Shown piece by piece: positions 1-8,624 of a stretch of 64,000 nucleotides of DNA; within the stretch, counting starts at the first letter, position 1, and each line of letters begins with the position of its first letter. Source of the stretch: F1-120-MAGs118 sp013360535. Its GTDB lineage: Bacteria > Planctomycetota > UBA1135 > GCA-002686595. The stretch spans positions 1 through 64,000 of the forward strand of contig JAPKHC010000024.1 of the NCBI GenBank assembly GCA_026647215.1, given 5' to 3'. The position numbers were made by a program, and so were the translations under genes. The notes under the pieces are model-generated. The model did not search any database, was not told where the DNA came from, and worked only from the letters and a program-made list of their open reading frames with translations.

Positions 1-1
1 G

Positions 2-619
2 GGCGCGGGCCGCGTGATCGGGGGCAACGCTCGCCTCGTCGCGATGCAGTCGCTCAGCTGGACCGAGTGCGACATCGTCGAGCTCGAGCTCTCGCCCGTC
101 GAGGCCGCGGCGCTCGGCATCGCCTTGAACCGCACGGCCGAGCTCGCCGAGTGGGACCCCAAGGCGCTCGCCGCGGTGGTGGAGAGCCTGCGCACCGAGA
201 ACGCGCTCGAGGGGATCGGCTTCGATGCGCGCGAGATCGACAAGCTCATCGCTCAGGCTGCGTCCCTCGACAGCCTCGTCGATTCGATCGCGCCGGCGCC
301 CCCCGACCGCGCCACGACGCACCTCGGCGACTTCGACCTCGCGCGCCACCCGGAGAAGGCAAAAGCCACCACCGCGCAACTGCGCCCCAAGGACCGCCCG
401 CTCGCGAACGACGCCGTCAGCGTCGAAGAGTTCGACCGGCTGCTGCGCGCGTGGTTTGGCAACCTCGCCTTCGCGCTCGAGCCGGGGCGCGCGTTCTACA
501 CCTGGGGCGGCTACGGCAACCTCAAGAACTACCCGCCCGCGATCGCCGGCAGCGGGAGCTGCTTCACGCCGGCGTTCATCAGGGTGAGATTATTCTCTCT
601 GGAGGGCTTGCGGCACTAG
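2..619 (+). pseudogene. Truncated ParB-like / DNA-methylase fusion remnant
   Basis: The reading frame is already open at the window edge, so the 5' end lies outside. What remains reads as the end of a ParB-like nuclease domain (GGNARLVAMQSL, then ALNRTAELAEWD) followed by a linker and the first part of a DNA-modification methylase region (FYTWGGYGNLKNYPPAI). Such ParB-methylase fusions are common on phages and mobile elements. In full-length relatives the methylase continues well past this point; here similarity to the family stops near base 580 and the frame ends with an unrelated tail (RVRLFSLEGLRH) at a TAG that lies inside the downstream operator. I infer a 3'-truncated relic left at a recombination or insertion junction. 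The family call is from memory of the motif pattern, and the part outside the window could change the picture. Confidence 0.6.
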
Positions 620-631
620 ACGACTGGTCTA
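613..631. promoter_or_regulatory. TetR-type operator, copy 1 (upstream of tetR)
   Basis: The 19-mer GCACTAGACGACTGGTCTA contains the inverted repeat TAGAC-N5-GTCTA (617-631). The same 19 bases occur once more at 1495-1513. It ends 11 bases before the tetR ATG, which suggests autoregulation. A weak promoter-like pair, TTGCGG (608-613) and TAATCT (630-635), overlaps it. If used, transcription would begin close to the ATG, giving a nearly leaderless mRNA. The repeat and palindrome are seen directly; the promoter is speculative. Confidence 0.75.
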
Positions 632-642
632 ATCTGGTCGCC

Positions 643-1302
643 ATGAACCCTCCGCCGAAGCCCCCCTCGGCCAGCCCCCAGCTTCCGCCGGGGAGCCCGG
701 CCACCACTCCCGACTCGAGCCTCGACACGCGCGAGCGCATCCTCGCCGCCGGGGCCGAGATCATCGGCCGCAAGGGCTTCAACGGCTCCGGCCTCAACGA
801 GATCCTGACGCTCGCCGGCGTGCCGAAGGGCTCGTTCTACCACTACTTCGCCTCGAAGGAGGAGTTCGGCGTCGCGCTGATCGAACGCGCGCGCGACCAG
901 TACCTCGAGGAGCTGAAGGAGTCGCTCTACGACCGCAAGCGCAGCCCGCTGCAGCGCTTGCGCGCGATCTTCACCGAGACGCGCGACCAGTGTCAGGCCC
1001 AGGGGCCGACGGTCGAGTGCCTGATCCCGAAGTTGGCGCTGGAAACGGCGACCCTGAGCGAGCCCGTCCACGCGGCGGTTCGCTGCGTTTACCAGCAGTG
1101 GAGCGCGATCATCGCGCAGCTGATTCGCGAGGCGCAGGCGGCCGGCGAGGTCGACCGCGCGCAGGACGCGGACCGGCTCGCGAACGTGCTCGTGATGATG
1201 TGGGAAGGCGCGGCGATCCGCATGCAGATCGACCGCAGCATCCAGCCCCTCGACGACTTCCTGGCCTTCGTCTTCGACGGCCTGCTCCACCCGCGACGCT
1301 GA
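643..1302 (+). CDS. TetR/AcrR-family repressor, probable regulator of the RND operon
   Basis: 219 residues. A Pro-rich N-terminus (1-25) precedes a typical TetR helix-turn-helix (about 29-80: TRERILAAGAEIIGRKGF, then GVPKGSFYHYFASKEEFG). The ligand domain carries C117 and C126 in the stretch CQAQGPTVECLIPKLALE, resembling the Cys-containing 'GCLxxxLxxE' signature of NemR/AcuR-like regulators, some of which sense electrophiles through cysteine. The ATG at 643 is chosen because the HTH starts soon after it and the operator sits just upstream; the longer upstream frame overlaps the methylase relic. The gene lies next to the efflux operon, and both carry the same 19-bp palindrome, so it very likely represses itself and the pump. 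The ligand is unknown. Confidence 0.9.
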   Translation: MNPPPKPPSASPQLPPGSPATTPDSSLDTRERILAAGAEIIGRKGFNGSGLNEILTLAGVPKGSFYHYFASKEEFGVALIERARDQYLEELKESLYDRKRSPLQRLRAIFTETRDQCQAQGPTVECLIPKLALETATLSEPVHAAVRCVYQQWSAIIAQLIREAQAAGEVDRAQDADRLANVLVMMWEGAAIRMQIDRSIQPLDDFLAFVFDGLLHPRR

Positions 1303-1494
1303 CACTCCGGCATCCCCAACCAAGGCGCGGGCCGCTACCGCTCGCGCGCTTCAACCTTTTCCTCCGTAAGCCGGCCGACGCCAGCGCGTCTGCCGAAGCG
1401 ACCTCGCTCCCGAGGGCCCGTCCGCAGGCGAGCCCCCGATCGCGAGGGTGTCGCTTCCCCCCGCCGCTCTACTCGCCCCATCCCTGCCGTCCAC

Positions 1495-1513
1495 GCACTA
1501 GACGACTGGTCTA
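1495..1513. promoter_or_regulatory. TetR-type operator, copy 2 (upstream of RND operon)
   Basis: An exact second copy of GCACTAGACGACTGGTCTA, ending 11 bases before the ATG of the membrane-fusion gene, the same spacing as copy 1 to tetR. The inner TAGAC-N5-GTCTA arms (1499-1513) are perfect. The 222-base gap 1303-1524 between tetR and the pump holds nothing else I can name. It is the expected site for repression of the efflux operon by the adjacent TetR protein. Confidence 0.78.
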
Positions 1514-1524
1514 CGCAACTACCC

Positions 1525-2694
1525 ATGAGCTCCTCTCCCGAAGCCTTCTCCTCCACGGTTCCGCCCCCCAAGCCGCCCCCGAGCCTGCTCTTCCGCTCGG
1601 GACTCTCGATCGCCCTGATCGCCGCCCTCGCCGGCGGGGGCTTCTGGCTGGTGGGCTTCAAGCGCGCCGCCGCCGCCGCGTCCGAGGCCGCCGCCGCCCA
1701 GGCGCCCGAGATGGCGCAGGTCGTGCGCGCGGCCGTCGCCCGGACGTCGCAGCACTCGCACTCGACCACGGCGATCGGGACTGTCCGCGCGCTGCGCTCG
1801 GTCACGCTCCGCAACGAGCTGCCGGGTGCCGTGCGCGAGCTGCACCTTGAGAGCGGGGCCATCGTCGAGGAGGGGGCGTTGCTGGTCGCGCTCGACGTCA
1901 CTGTCGAGGAGGCCGAGCTGCAGGCCGCCGAAGCACGCGTGCGGCTCTCGGAGGCCCTGCTCGGGCGCGTCGAGCGTGCGGCGCAGAGCCAAGGTGCGTC
2001 GGAGGCCGACGTCGACCGCGCGCGCGCCGAACGCGACGTCGCGCTGGCCGACGTCGAGCGCATTCGCGCGCTGATCGACCGCAAGCGCGTGCGGGCGCCG
2101 TTCCGCGCGCGTGTCGGCCTCAACGACCTGCAGGTCGGGCAGTACCTCGATGCGGGCAGCGTGCTGACGATGCTGCAGGGGGTCGACGAGGCGGTGCACG
2201 TCGATTTCCAGGTGGCGCAGCAGGTGGCGGCAGCGCTCGCGCTCGGCGCGCAGGTCGACGTGTTCCTCGAGGGCACGGCCAACGCGCTGCCGGCCAAGAT
2301 CGTCGCGATCGACGCGCAGATCGACCCGCGCACGCGCAACGCGTTGCTGCGGGCGAAGCTCGAAGGCGCCCACGCGCCGGCGCCGGGCGGCTCGGTGCGG
2401 GTGCGGGTCCCTGTCGGCGCGGCCGAGCAGGTCACGGTCGTGCCGGTGAGCGCGCTGCGGCAGGGGCCGACGGGCGAGCACGTGTTCGTGCTCGCGAACG
2501 ATGCGCAGGGCTCGCTGCGGGCCGCGTCGCGGCGCGTGACGAGCGGCGAGGTGATGGGCGACGAGGTCGTCGTGCTCGCCGGGCTCGAGCCGGGCGAACA
2601 GGTCGCGGCCTCGGGCTCGTTCAAGCTCTTCGACGGCCTCAAGGTCGTGCTCGCGGCCGACGAACCGGCCGCCGCGGCGCCGGAGCAGAAGTAG
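1525..2694 (+). CDS. RND efflux membrane-fusion (periplasmic adaptor) protein
   Basis: 389 residues, normal length for an HlyD/AcrA-type adaptor. One N-terminal membrane segment (about 23-45: LFRSGLSIALIAALAGGGFW) anchors it in the inner membrane. The lipoyl/barrel-sandwich half motif (GTVRALRSVTLRNELPGAV) precedes a short alpha-hairpin (about 125-185) and the returning half (VRAPFRARVGLNDLQVGQYL). Beta-barrel and membrane-proximal domains follow. It links the inner-membrane pump to the outer-membrane channel. It is the first gene of a three-gene operon, 9 bases before the pump gene, and the TetR operator lies directly upstream. Substrates cannot be told from the sequence. Confidence 0.93.
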   Translation: MSSSPEAFSSTVPPPKPPPSLLFRSGLSIALIAALAGGGFWLVGFKRAAAAASEAAAAQAPEMAQVVRAAVARTSQHSHSTTAIGTVRALRSVTLRNELPGAVRELHLESGAIVEEGALLVALDVTVEEAELQAAEARVRLSEALLGRVERAAQSQGASEADVDRARAERDVALADVERIRALIDRKRVRAPFRARVGLNDLQVGQYLDAGSVLTMLQGVDEAVHVDFQVAQQVAAALALGAQVDVFLEGTANALPAKIVAIDAQIDPRTRNALLRAKLEGAHAPAPGGSVRVRVPVGAAEQVTVVPVSALRQGPTGEHVFVLANDAQGSLRAASRRVTSGEVMGDEVVVLAGLEPGEQVAASGSFKLFDGLKVVLAADEPAAAAPEQK

Positions 2695-2703
2695 GACGCC
2701 GCC

Positions 2704-5700
2704 ATGAAGTCGATCACCGATGTCTTCATCAAGCACCCGGTGCTGGCCGTCGTGGTCAACCTGGTGCTGGTGCTGGTGGGCTGGCGCTCGATCTCGAGCC
2801 TGCCGGTGCAGCAGTACCCGCAGATCGAGTCGAGCTCGGTCATCATCACGACGACCTACGTCGGCGCGAGCGCCGAGACCGTGCGCGGCTTCCTGACGAC
2901 GCCGATCGAGCGGGCCGTGTCCGCGATCGGCGGCGTCGACCACGTCGAATCGACGAGCCGCGCCGGCATCAGCACCGTCACCGTGCACCTCGAGCTCGAC
3001 CACAGCACGACCACGGCGCTCGCGGAGGTCAACGCGCGCCTGCAGCAGGTGCGTTCCGAGCTGCCGAGCGAGGCGGAGCCGCCGCAGGTCGAGGTGCAGC
3101 GCGCGGACCGGCCCTACGCGACCTTCTACGTGTCGTTCACGTCGAAGGAGCGCAGCGTGTCGGAGCTCACCGACTGGCTGTCGCGCACGATCCAGCCGCA
3201 GCTCTCGACGATTCCGGGCGTGCAGCGCGTCACCAACAGCGAAGGCGGACGGCCGATCGCGATGCGCGTGTGGATCGATCCGGACAAGCTCGCGTCGGTC
3301 GGGCTCGCGCCCGGTGACGTCTATTCGGCGCTGCAGCGCAACAACTACCTCGCCGCGGTCGGCCAGACCAAGGGCAACCTCGTGCAGGTGAGCCTGCTCG
3401 CGGACACCGACCTGCGCACGGTCGCGGACTTCGAGCGGCTGGTCGTGAGCGAGCGCGAGGGCGCGCTCGTGCGCCTCGCGGACGTCGCGCGCGTCGAGCT
3501 CGGTGCGGAAGAGGCGAACCTCGTCGCGAAGTACAACCGCGACGAGAGCGTGTACCTCGGCGTGTGGCCGCTGGTCGGCGCGAACGAGATCGAGGTCGCG
3601 GAGGCCCTGCGTGCGGAGATGGCGCGCATCGAGCCGAAGCTTCCCAAGGACGTCGCGATGCGTCTGGTGTGGGACGGCACCGTGTTCATGCGCGACGCGC
3701 TCGAGGAAATCTCGAAGACACTGGTCGAGACGATCGCGATCGTCGGCCTGGTCGTGTTCCTGTTCCTCGGCTCGGTGCGCACGGCGCTCGTGCCGCTGGT
3801 CGCGATGCCCGTGTCGTTGATCGGCACGGCGGCGGTGATGAGCTTCCTCGGCTTCAGCCTCAACCTGCTGACGATCCTCGCGGTCGTGCTCTCGGTCGGC
3901 CTCGTCGTCGACGACGCGATCGTCGTGGTCGAAAACGTCGCGCGGCACGTGCGCCTGGGAAAGACGCGCACGCAGGCGGCGCTGGTGGCGGCCCGCGAGC
4001 TCTACGGCCCGATCATCGCGATGACGATCACGCTGGCGGCCGTGTACGCGCCGATCGGCTTCCAGGGCGGCCTCACGGGCTCGCTGTTCCTCGAGTTCGC
4101 CATCACGCTCGCGGTCGCGGTGCTGATGTCGGGTTTCGTCGCGGTGACGCTGTCGCCGGTGATGAGCGCGAAGGCCGTGCGGCCCGGTGGCGAGGAGGGC
4201 AAGCTGACGCAGCTCGTCAACAAGGGCTTCGACTGGCTGAGCGGGGTCTACGTGCGCACGCTCGATGGCGCGCTCTCGATCCGCTGGACGATCCTGGTCG
4301 TGTCGCTGGCGTTGATGCTGGCGGCCTGGCCGATGTACGAGCTGTCGCGGCGCGAGCTCGCGCCTGTCGAGGACCAGAGCCACATCAGCCTGTTCTTCGA
4401 TGCGGCGCCCGATGCGACGCTGGAGGCCGTCAACCGCGACTCGCTCGCGGTGATCGACGCGGTCAACGCGTTCCCCGAGAACCGCTTCATGTGGTCGCTG
4501 GTCGCCAACTGGGGCGGCTTCGGAGGCTTCGTCGCGTCCGACTGGCGCACGCGCGAGAAGTCGACGCAGGAACTGTACGGCGAGGTTTTCGGCGCGGTTT
4601 CGCAGGTTCCTGGCGTGCGAGTGTTCCCGCGCCTCGACCCGCCGCTGCCGACGCCGGGCCAATACGACGTCGAGCTCGTGCTGCAGTCGGACGCTCCGCT
4701 CGAGGACATGCTCGACACCGCGATGGCGGTGGTCGGGGCAGGCTGGCAAAGCGGCAAGTTCTTGTATGTCGATACCGACCTGAAGATCGACCGGCCGCAG
4801 GCCAAGGTCGTGATCGACCGCGAGAAGGTGGCCGACCTCGGTCTCGACCTCGCGAGCGTCGGGCGCGAGCTCGGCACGCTGCTCGGCGGCGGGTACGTCA
4901 ACCGCTTCAACTACTTCGACCGCAGCTACAAGGTCATCCCGCAGATCGGCGACGAAGGGCGCGCGACGGTCGGGCCATTGCTCGACCTCAAGATCAAGGC
5001 ACCGTCGGGTGAGCTCGTTCCGGTGTCGTCGTTCACCATGATCGAGATGACGACCGTGCCGCGCACGCTCAACCGCTTCCAGCAGCAGAACGCCGTGCGC
5101 ATCTTCGGAGGCGTCAAGCCGGGCGTGACGAAGGAGGAGGGGCTCGCGGTGCTCGAACAGGCGGCGGCGAGCGTCGCCGGCCCGGGCGTGAACCTCGACC
5201 ACGCCGGAGAATCGCGCCAGATCCGGCGCGAGGGCTCGGCGCTGGTGCTGACGCTCGCCTTTGCGGTCGTGCTCGTGTACCTGGTGCTCTCGGCGCAGTT
5301 CAAGAGCTTCCGCGACCCGCTGATCGTGCTCGCGGGCTCGGCGCCGCTGGCGATCAGCGGTGCGCTCGTGTTCACATTCCTCGACCTGACGACGATCAAC
5401 GTCTACTCGCAGGTCGGACTGATCACGCTCGTCGGCCTGATCGCCAAGAACGGCATCCTGATCGTCGAGTTCGCGAACCAGTTGCAGGAACAGGGCTGGT
5501 CGAAGCTGGCGGCGCTGCGTGAGGCCTCGGCCACGCGCCTGCGGCCCGTGCTGATGACCTCGGCGGCGACCGTGTTCGGTCACTTCCCGCTCGTGCTCGT
5601 CACCGGCCCCGGCGCCGAGGCGCGCAACAGCATCGGCATCGTGCTCGTCGCCGGCATGGCGGTCGGCACGCTGTTCACGCTGCTCATCGTCCCGGTCTTC

Positions 5701-5793
5701 TACTCGCTGATCGCGGCGGAGCACCGCCACAAGGTGACCGAAGACGAAACCGAAGCCACTCCCGCCGGCGCGCCGGCCCTGGAGCTCGCGTGA
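2704..5793 (+). CDS. RND-family multidrug efflux permease (HAE1 type)
   Basis: 1029 residues, the usual size for AcrB/MexB-type proton-driven pumps. The N-terminus (FIKHPVLAVVVNLVLVLVG) is TM1, followed by the periplasmic porter domain. TM4 holds the proton-relay pair D403-D404 in GLVVDDAIVVVEN, equivalent to AcrB D407-D408. The Gly-rich stretch PIGFQGGLTGSLF and the second half ending in TM8-12 (AKNGILIVEFANQ, later NSIGIVLVAGMAVG) are typical. It works as an inner-membrane trimer with the adaptor upstream and the lipoprotein channel downstream. Its TGA stop overlaps the next ATG by one base (TGATG), indicating translational coupling. All diagnostic residues appear intact. Confidence 0.95.
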   Translation: MKSITDVFIKHPVLAVVVNLVLVLVGWRSISSLPVQQYPQIESSSVIITTTYVGASAETVRGFLTTPIERAVSAIGGVDHVESTSRAGISTVTVHLELDHSTTTALAEVNARLQQVRSELPSEAEPPQVEVQRADRPYATFYVSFTSKERSVSELTDWLSRTIQPQLSTIPGVQRVTNSEGGRPIAMRVWIDPDKLASVGLAPGDVYSALQRNNYLAAVGQTKGNLVQVSLLADTDLRTVADFERLVVSEREGALVRLADVARVELGAEEANLVAKYNRDESVYLGVWPLVGANEIEVAEALRAEMARIEPKLPKDVAMRLVWDGTVFMRDALEEISKTLVETIAIVGLVVFLFLGSVRTALVPLVAMPVSLIGTAAVMSFLGFSLNLLTILAVVLSVGLVVDDAIVVVENVARHVRLGKTRTQAALVAARELYGPIIAMTITLAAVYAPIGFQGGLTGSLFLEFAITLAVAVLMSGFVAVTLSPVMSAKAVRPGGEEGKLTQLVNKGFDWLSGVYVRTLDGALSIRWTILVVSLALMLAAWPMYELSRRELAPVEDQSHISLFFDAAPDATLEAVNRDSLAVIDAVNAFPENRFMWSLVANWGGFGGFVASDWRTREKSTQELYGEVFGAVSQVPGVRVFPRLDPPLPTPGQYDVELVLQSDAPLEDMLDTAMAVVGAGWQSGKFLYVDTDLKIDRPQAKVVIDREKVADLGLDLASVGRELGTLLGGGYVNRFNYFDRSYKVIPQIGDEGRATVGPLLDLKIKAPSGELVPVSSFTMIEMTTVPRTLNRFQQQNAVRIFGGVKPGVTKEEGLAVLEQAAASVAGPGVNLDHAGESRQIRREGSALVLTLAFAVVLVYLVLSAQFKSFRDPLIVLAGSAPLAISGALVFTFLDLTTINVYSQVGLITLVGLIAKNGILIVEFANQLQEQGWSKLAALREASATRLRPVLMTSAATVFGHFPLVLVTGPGAEARNSIGIVLVAGMAVGTLFTLLIVPVFYSLIAAEHRHKVTEDETEATPAGAPALELA

Positions 5794-7220
5794 TGAAGTT
5801 CCAACGAATCCTGCTCGTTTCGACGTTGTTCCTGGCGGCTTGCACGTCGGTCGGTCGCGACTACGAAGCGCCGGTGCTCGAGCTGCCGACGAAGTTCGCC
5901 TCGGCGCCGCAGCTCACGCTGAACGGGGACGTGGAAGCGCGCTGGTGGGAGCGGCTCGACGATTCCGTGCTCGCGTCGCTGGTCGAGCGTGCGCTCGCGG
6001 GCAACCTCGACCTCAAGTCGGCGTTCGCGCGGCTCGAGCGCGCGCGGGCGCTGCGGGGGGTGGCGGCGAGTGATCGCCTGCCGACCGTCGACGCGCGCGC
6101 GAGCTACGAACATCGCGAGGAGAGCGAGACCACGCCCTTCGGGCAGTTCATCCCGCGCACGGACATCCACTCGCTGGGCATCGACGCCGGTTGGGAGCCG
6201 GACCTGTGGGGCCGCGTGCGGCGTTCGATCGAGGCGGCGGACGGCGAGCTTGCCGCGAGCGAGAACGACGTGCGCGCCGTTGCCGTCGCGCTCGCGGCGG
6301 AAGTCGCGCGCGCTTACGTCGAGCACGGCTCGTCGCAGCGGCGGCTCGAGATCGCCAAGGCGAACGTCGCGCTCCAGCAGCGCACGTACGAGCTCGTGAA
6401 GACGCGCGTGGAAGCCGGACTCGTCGGACCGCGCGACGCCGCGCAGGCTTCGGCCAGTCTCGAAGGCACTCGCGCGCGCCTCCCGGCGCTCGAGGCGAAC
6501 GCACGCATCGCGGCGAATCGGCTGGCGGTGCTGCTCGGGCTCGCACCGGGCGAGCTCGACCGAGAGCTCACGGCAGCGCGAAACTTGCCGCGCATTCCCG
6601 AGAGCCTCGTCGTCGGCCTGCCCGCGGACCTGCTGCGCCGTCGGCCCGACATCGTTGCCGCCGAGCGGCGTTATGCGGCGGAAGTTGCGCGCATCGGCGT
6701 GGCCGAGGCCGAGCTTTACCCGCGGCTTGTGCTCTCGGGCACCGTGGGCATCGCTTCCAACGGGCCCGAGGAACTGTTCGACGGCGACAGCGGGGTGTTC
6801 GGGATCGGCCCGTCGCTGCGCTGGAACCTGTTCGATCGCAACCGCGCCCGCGGTCGCGCCGAAGCGCAGGCCCAGTCGGCGGAGATCGCGCGCAATGCCT
6901 GGGAACAGGCCGTGCTGCACGCGCTCGAAGAGACCGAGAACGCGCTGGTGTCCTTCGAGCGTGAGCAGGAGCGACGTGGCTCGCTCGAGGTCGCTGCCGG
7001 GCATGCCCGCCGCGCGGTCGAGCTCGCGCAGACGCAGTACCGCGAGGGCCTGACCGACTTCCAGGCCGTGGTCGACTCGCAGCGCATCGTCGCCGGCCTC
7101 GAGGACGATCTCGCGGCGAGTGATGCCGCGATCGCGACGCACCTGATCGCGCTCTACAAGGCGCTCGGCGGCGGGTTCGAGACGCTCGAGGACGTGCGCG
7201 TCGCATCGACGGCGCGCTGA
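5793..7220 (+). CDS. Outer-membrane efflux lipoprotein (TolC/NodT type)
   Basis: 475 residues. The start at 5793 gives MKFQRILLVSTLFLAAC, a signal peptide with a clear lipobox (LAAC, C17). A GTG three bases upstream is possible but would only add one Met. Two long OEP repeats with coiled-coil tunnel helices follow (for example NLDLKSAFARLERARALRG and AEVARAYVEHGSSQRRLEI, then VELAQTQYREGLTDFQAVVDSQR). The phrase LPADLLRRRPDIVAAERRY is a hallmark of NodT-type channels. It completes the tripartite pump and implies a real outer membrane in this organism. A GC-rich hairpin follows the stop. Confidence 0.93.
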   Translation: MKFQRILLVSTLFLAACTSVGRDYEAPVLELPTKFASAPQLTLNGDVEARWWERLDDSVLASLVERALAGNLDLKSAFARLERARALRGVAASDRLPTVDARASYEHREESETTPFGQFIPRTDIHSLGIDAGWEPDLWGRVRRSIEAADGELAASENDVRAVAVALAAEVARAYVEHGSSQRRLEIAKANVALQQRTYELVKTRVEAGLVGPRDAAQASASLEGTRARLPALEANARIAANRLAVLLGLAPGELDRELTAARNLPRIPESLVVGLPADLLRRRPDIVAAERRYAAEVARIGVAEAELYPRLVLSGTVGIASNGPEELFDGDSGVFGIGPSLRWNLFDRNRARGRAEAQAQSAEIARNAWEQAVLHALEETENALVSFEREQERRGSLEVAAGHARRAVELAQTQYREGLTDFQAVVDSQRIVAGLEDDLAASDAAIATHLIALYKALGGGFETLEDVRVASTAR

Positions 7221-7230
7221 GGCTTCTTTG

Positions 7231-7264
7231 GGCCGGGGCTCCGCACATCTGCGGGGGCCCGGCC
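7231..7264 (+). terminator. GC-rich hairpin after the efflux operon
   Basis: GGCCGGGGCTCCGC (7231-7244), a six-base loop and GCGGGGGCCCGGCC (7251-7264) form a nearly complete 14-bp stem with one or two mismatches. It starts 10 bases after the channel gene and ends before the arsR operator. There is no T-tract, so it may be an attenuator or mRNA-end stabiliser rather than a classical terminator. Confidence 0.45.
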
Positions 7265-7274
7265 GCTTGAATGC

Positions 7275-7290
7275 ATGCGCCCAGGCGCAT
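7275..7290. promoter_or_regulatory. Probable ArsR operator
   Basis: ATGCGCC-CA-GGCGCAT is a perfect 7+7 inverted repeat ending 11 bases before the arsR ATG. Palindromes of the ATGCGC...GCGCAT kind are typical of ArsR/SmtB operators. Its place supports autorepression of arsR-arsM, relieved by arsenite. Confidence 0.6.
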
Positions 7291-7301
7291 ATGACGTTCC
7301 C

Positions 7302-7688
7302 ATGGCCGGAAAAGTGGGGGCAAGGAAGGTTGCACGGGGCGTCGGAGAGATCGAGCTCGACGCGCTGCTCGCTGCGCTTGCGGAACCGACGCGCGTGCGC
7401 CTGATCGCCCTGCTCGGCGAGGGCGAGACCTGCGTGTGCCACTTGCTCGAGGCGCTCGACCTGCCGCAACCGCTCGTGTCGCGCCATCTCGGCGTGCTGC
7501 GTCGCGCGGGGCTCGTTCTCGCGAGGCGCGACGGCCGCTGGATGTGGTACCGGCTCGCCCTGAACGGCTCGCCGCTCGTGCGTGCGCTCGTGGCGGCGCT
7601 GCTCGAGCATCGCGAGGAATTGCCGGGTTTCGCGCGGGCGGCGCGCCGTTGCGACCGTTCGCGTGGGGCCCAAGGTTGTTGCGACTAG
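7302..7688 (+). CDS. arsR: ArsR-family arsenite-responsive repressor
   Basis: 128 residues. A winged-helix domain spans about 18-95, with the As(III)-binding motif C44-V-C46 in ETCVCHLLEALDLPQPLVS at the start of the DNA-recognition region, as in classical ArsR proteins. The recognition helix reads QPLVSRHLGVLRRAGLV. The C-terminus is also Cys-rich (RCDRSRGAQGCCD), which may add metalloid ligands. I chose the ATG at 7302 rather than an upstream in-frame codon at 7275, because the upstream stretch is the palindromic operator. The gene lies 21 bases before arsM on the same strand, so the two probably form an arsenic-inducible operon. Confidence 0.92.
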   Translation: MAGKVGARKVARGVGEIELDALLAALAEPTRVRLIALLGEGETCVCHLLEALDLPQPLVSRHLGVLRRAGLVLARRDGRWMWYRLALNGSPLVRALVAALLEHREELPGFARAARRCDRSRGAQGCCD

Positions 7689-7709
7689 GAACGGAACACG
7701 AGGATCACG

Positions 7710-8588
7710 ATGGAGAGCAAGACGGGGGCCGTGGGCAACGAGCACGACGTGCGCGCGAAGGTCAAGGAAGGTTACGCGGCGATCGCGCAGGCCTCGGGAA
7801 CGAGCTGTTGCGGGCCGAAGGGTGGCTGCGGCGTGCGCGACGACGCGACCGAGCTCGCGCAGCGCATCGGCTACAGCGCCGAAGAGCTCGCCGCGCTCCC
7901 CGAAGGCGCGAACCTCGGCCTTTCCTGCGGAAATCCGGCCGCAATCGCCGCGCTCAAGCCCGGTGAGGTCGTGCTCGACCTCGGCAGCGGCGCCGGCTTC
8001 GACTGCTTCGTGATCGGACCCAAGGTCGGCGCTTCGGGCCGGGCGATCGGCGTCGACATGACCGGCGAGATGCTCGCTCGCGCCCGCACCAACGCCGCCA
8101 AGTACCGCGAGCGCACCGGCCTCGACAACGTCGAGTTCCGGCTCGGCGAGATCGAGCACCTGCCCGTCGCCGACGCTTCCGTCGACGTCGTGATCTCCAA
8201 CTGCGTGATCAACCTCTCGCCGCAGAAGCCGCAGGTCTGGCGCGAGATCGCGCGAGCCCTGCGCCCCGGCGGACGCGTCGCCGTCAGCGACATCGCGCTG
8301 CTCAAGCCGCTTCCCGAGGCCGCGCGCTCGATGGTCGAAGCCCTCGTCGGTTGCGTCGCCGGCGCCGCGCTCGTCGACGAATCTCTCGCCTGGATGCGCG
8401 CCGCCGGCCTGACCGACGTCGGCGTGCGCCTCAAGACCGACTACCTCGACGCCATGGAGAGCTCGACCGACCCGCTCTACCAACGACTGCTCGAAGTCCT
8501 CCCCCCAGGCTCCAAGGCCTCCGACTACGTCGTCAGCGCCGAATTCACCGCGATGCGCCCCAAGGTGCGCATCGGCTGTTGCTCCTGA
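7710..8588 (+). CDS. arsM: Arsenite S-adenosylmethionine methyltransferase
   Basis: 292 residues. The SAM-binding Rossmann motif is VLDLGSGAGFDCF (about 88-100). The three cysteines needed for As(III) methylation are present: C73 (LSCGNP), C165 (SNCVINL) and C215 (VGCVAG), with spacing close to that of characterised ArsM enzymes. Extra cysteines occur near the start (C33-C34, C40) and at the end (GCCS). The enzyme methylates arsenite stepwise to methylated, partly volatile arsenicals in the cytoplasm. Coupled with arsR; no arsenite efflux gene (arsB/acr3) is adjacent, so methylation may be the local detoxification route, with export encoded elsewhere. Confidence 0.95.
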   Translation: MESKTGAVGNEHDVRAKVKEGYAAIAQASGTSCCGPKGGCGVRDDATELAQRIGYSAEELAALPEGANLGLSCGNPAAIAALKPGEVVLDLGSGAGFDCFVIGPKVGASGRAIGVDMTGEMLARARTNAAKYRERTGLDNVEFRLGEIEHLPVADASVDVVISNCVINLSPQKPQVWREIARALRPGGRVAVSDIALLKPLPEAARSMVEALVGCVAGAALVDESLAWMRAAGLTDVGVRLKTDYLDAMESSTDPLYQRLLEVLPPGSKASDYVVSAEFTAMRPKVRIGCCS

Positions 8589-8624
8589 ACCGGTGCCGAG
8601 CGAGCTCGGCGACGACTCGAGGGC

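Noticed and set aside
1519..5730. A 1403-residue minus-strand ORF opposite the efflux operon
   Set aside because: It is rich in Arg/His/Asp/Glu, has no recognisable domain, and lies opposite three clear genes; such shadows are expected at this G+C content.
5700..8483. A 927-residue minus-strand ORF opposite the channel, arsR and arsM genes
   Set aside because: It contradicts three well-supported plus-strand genes and has a shadow-like composition.
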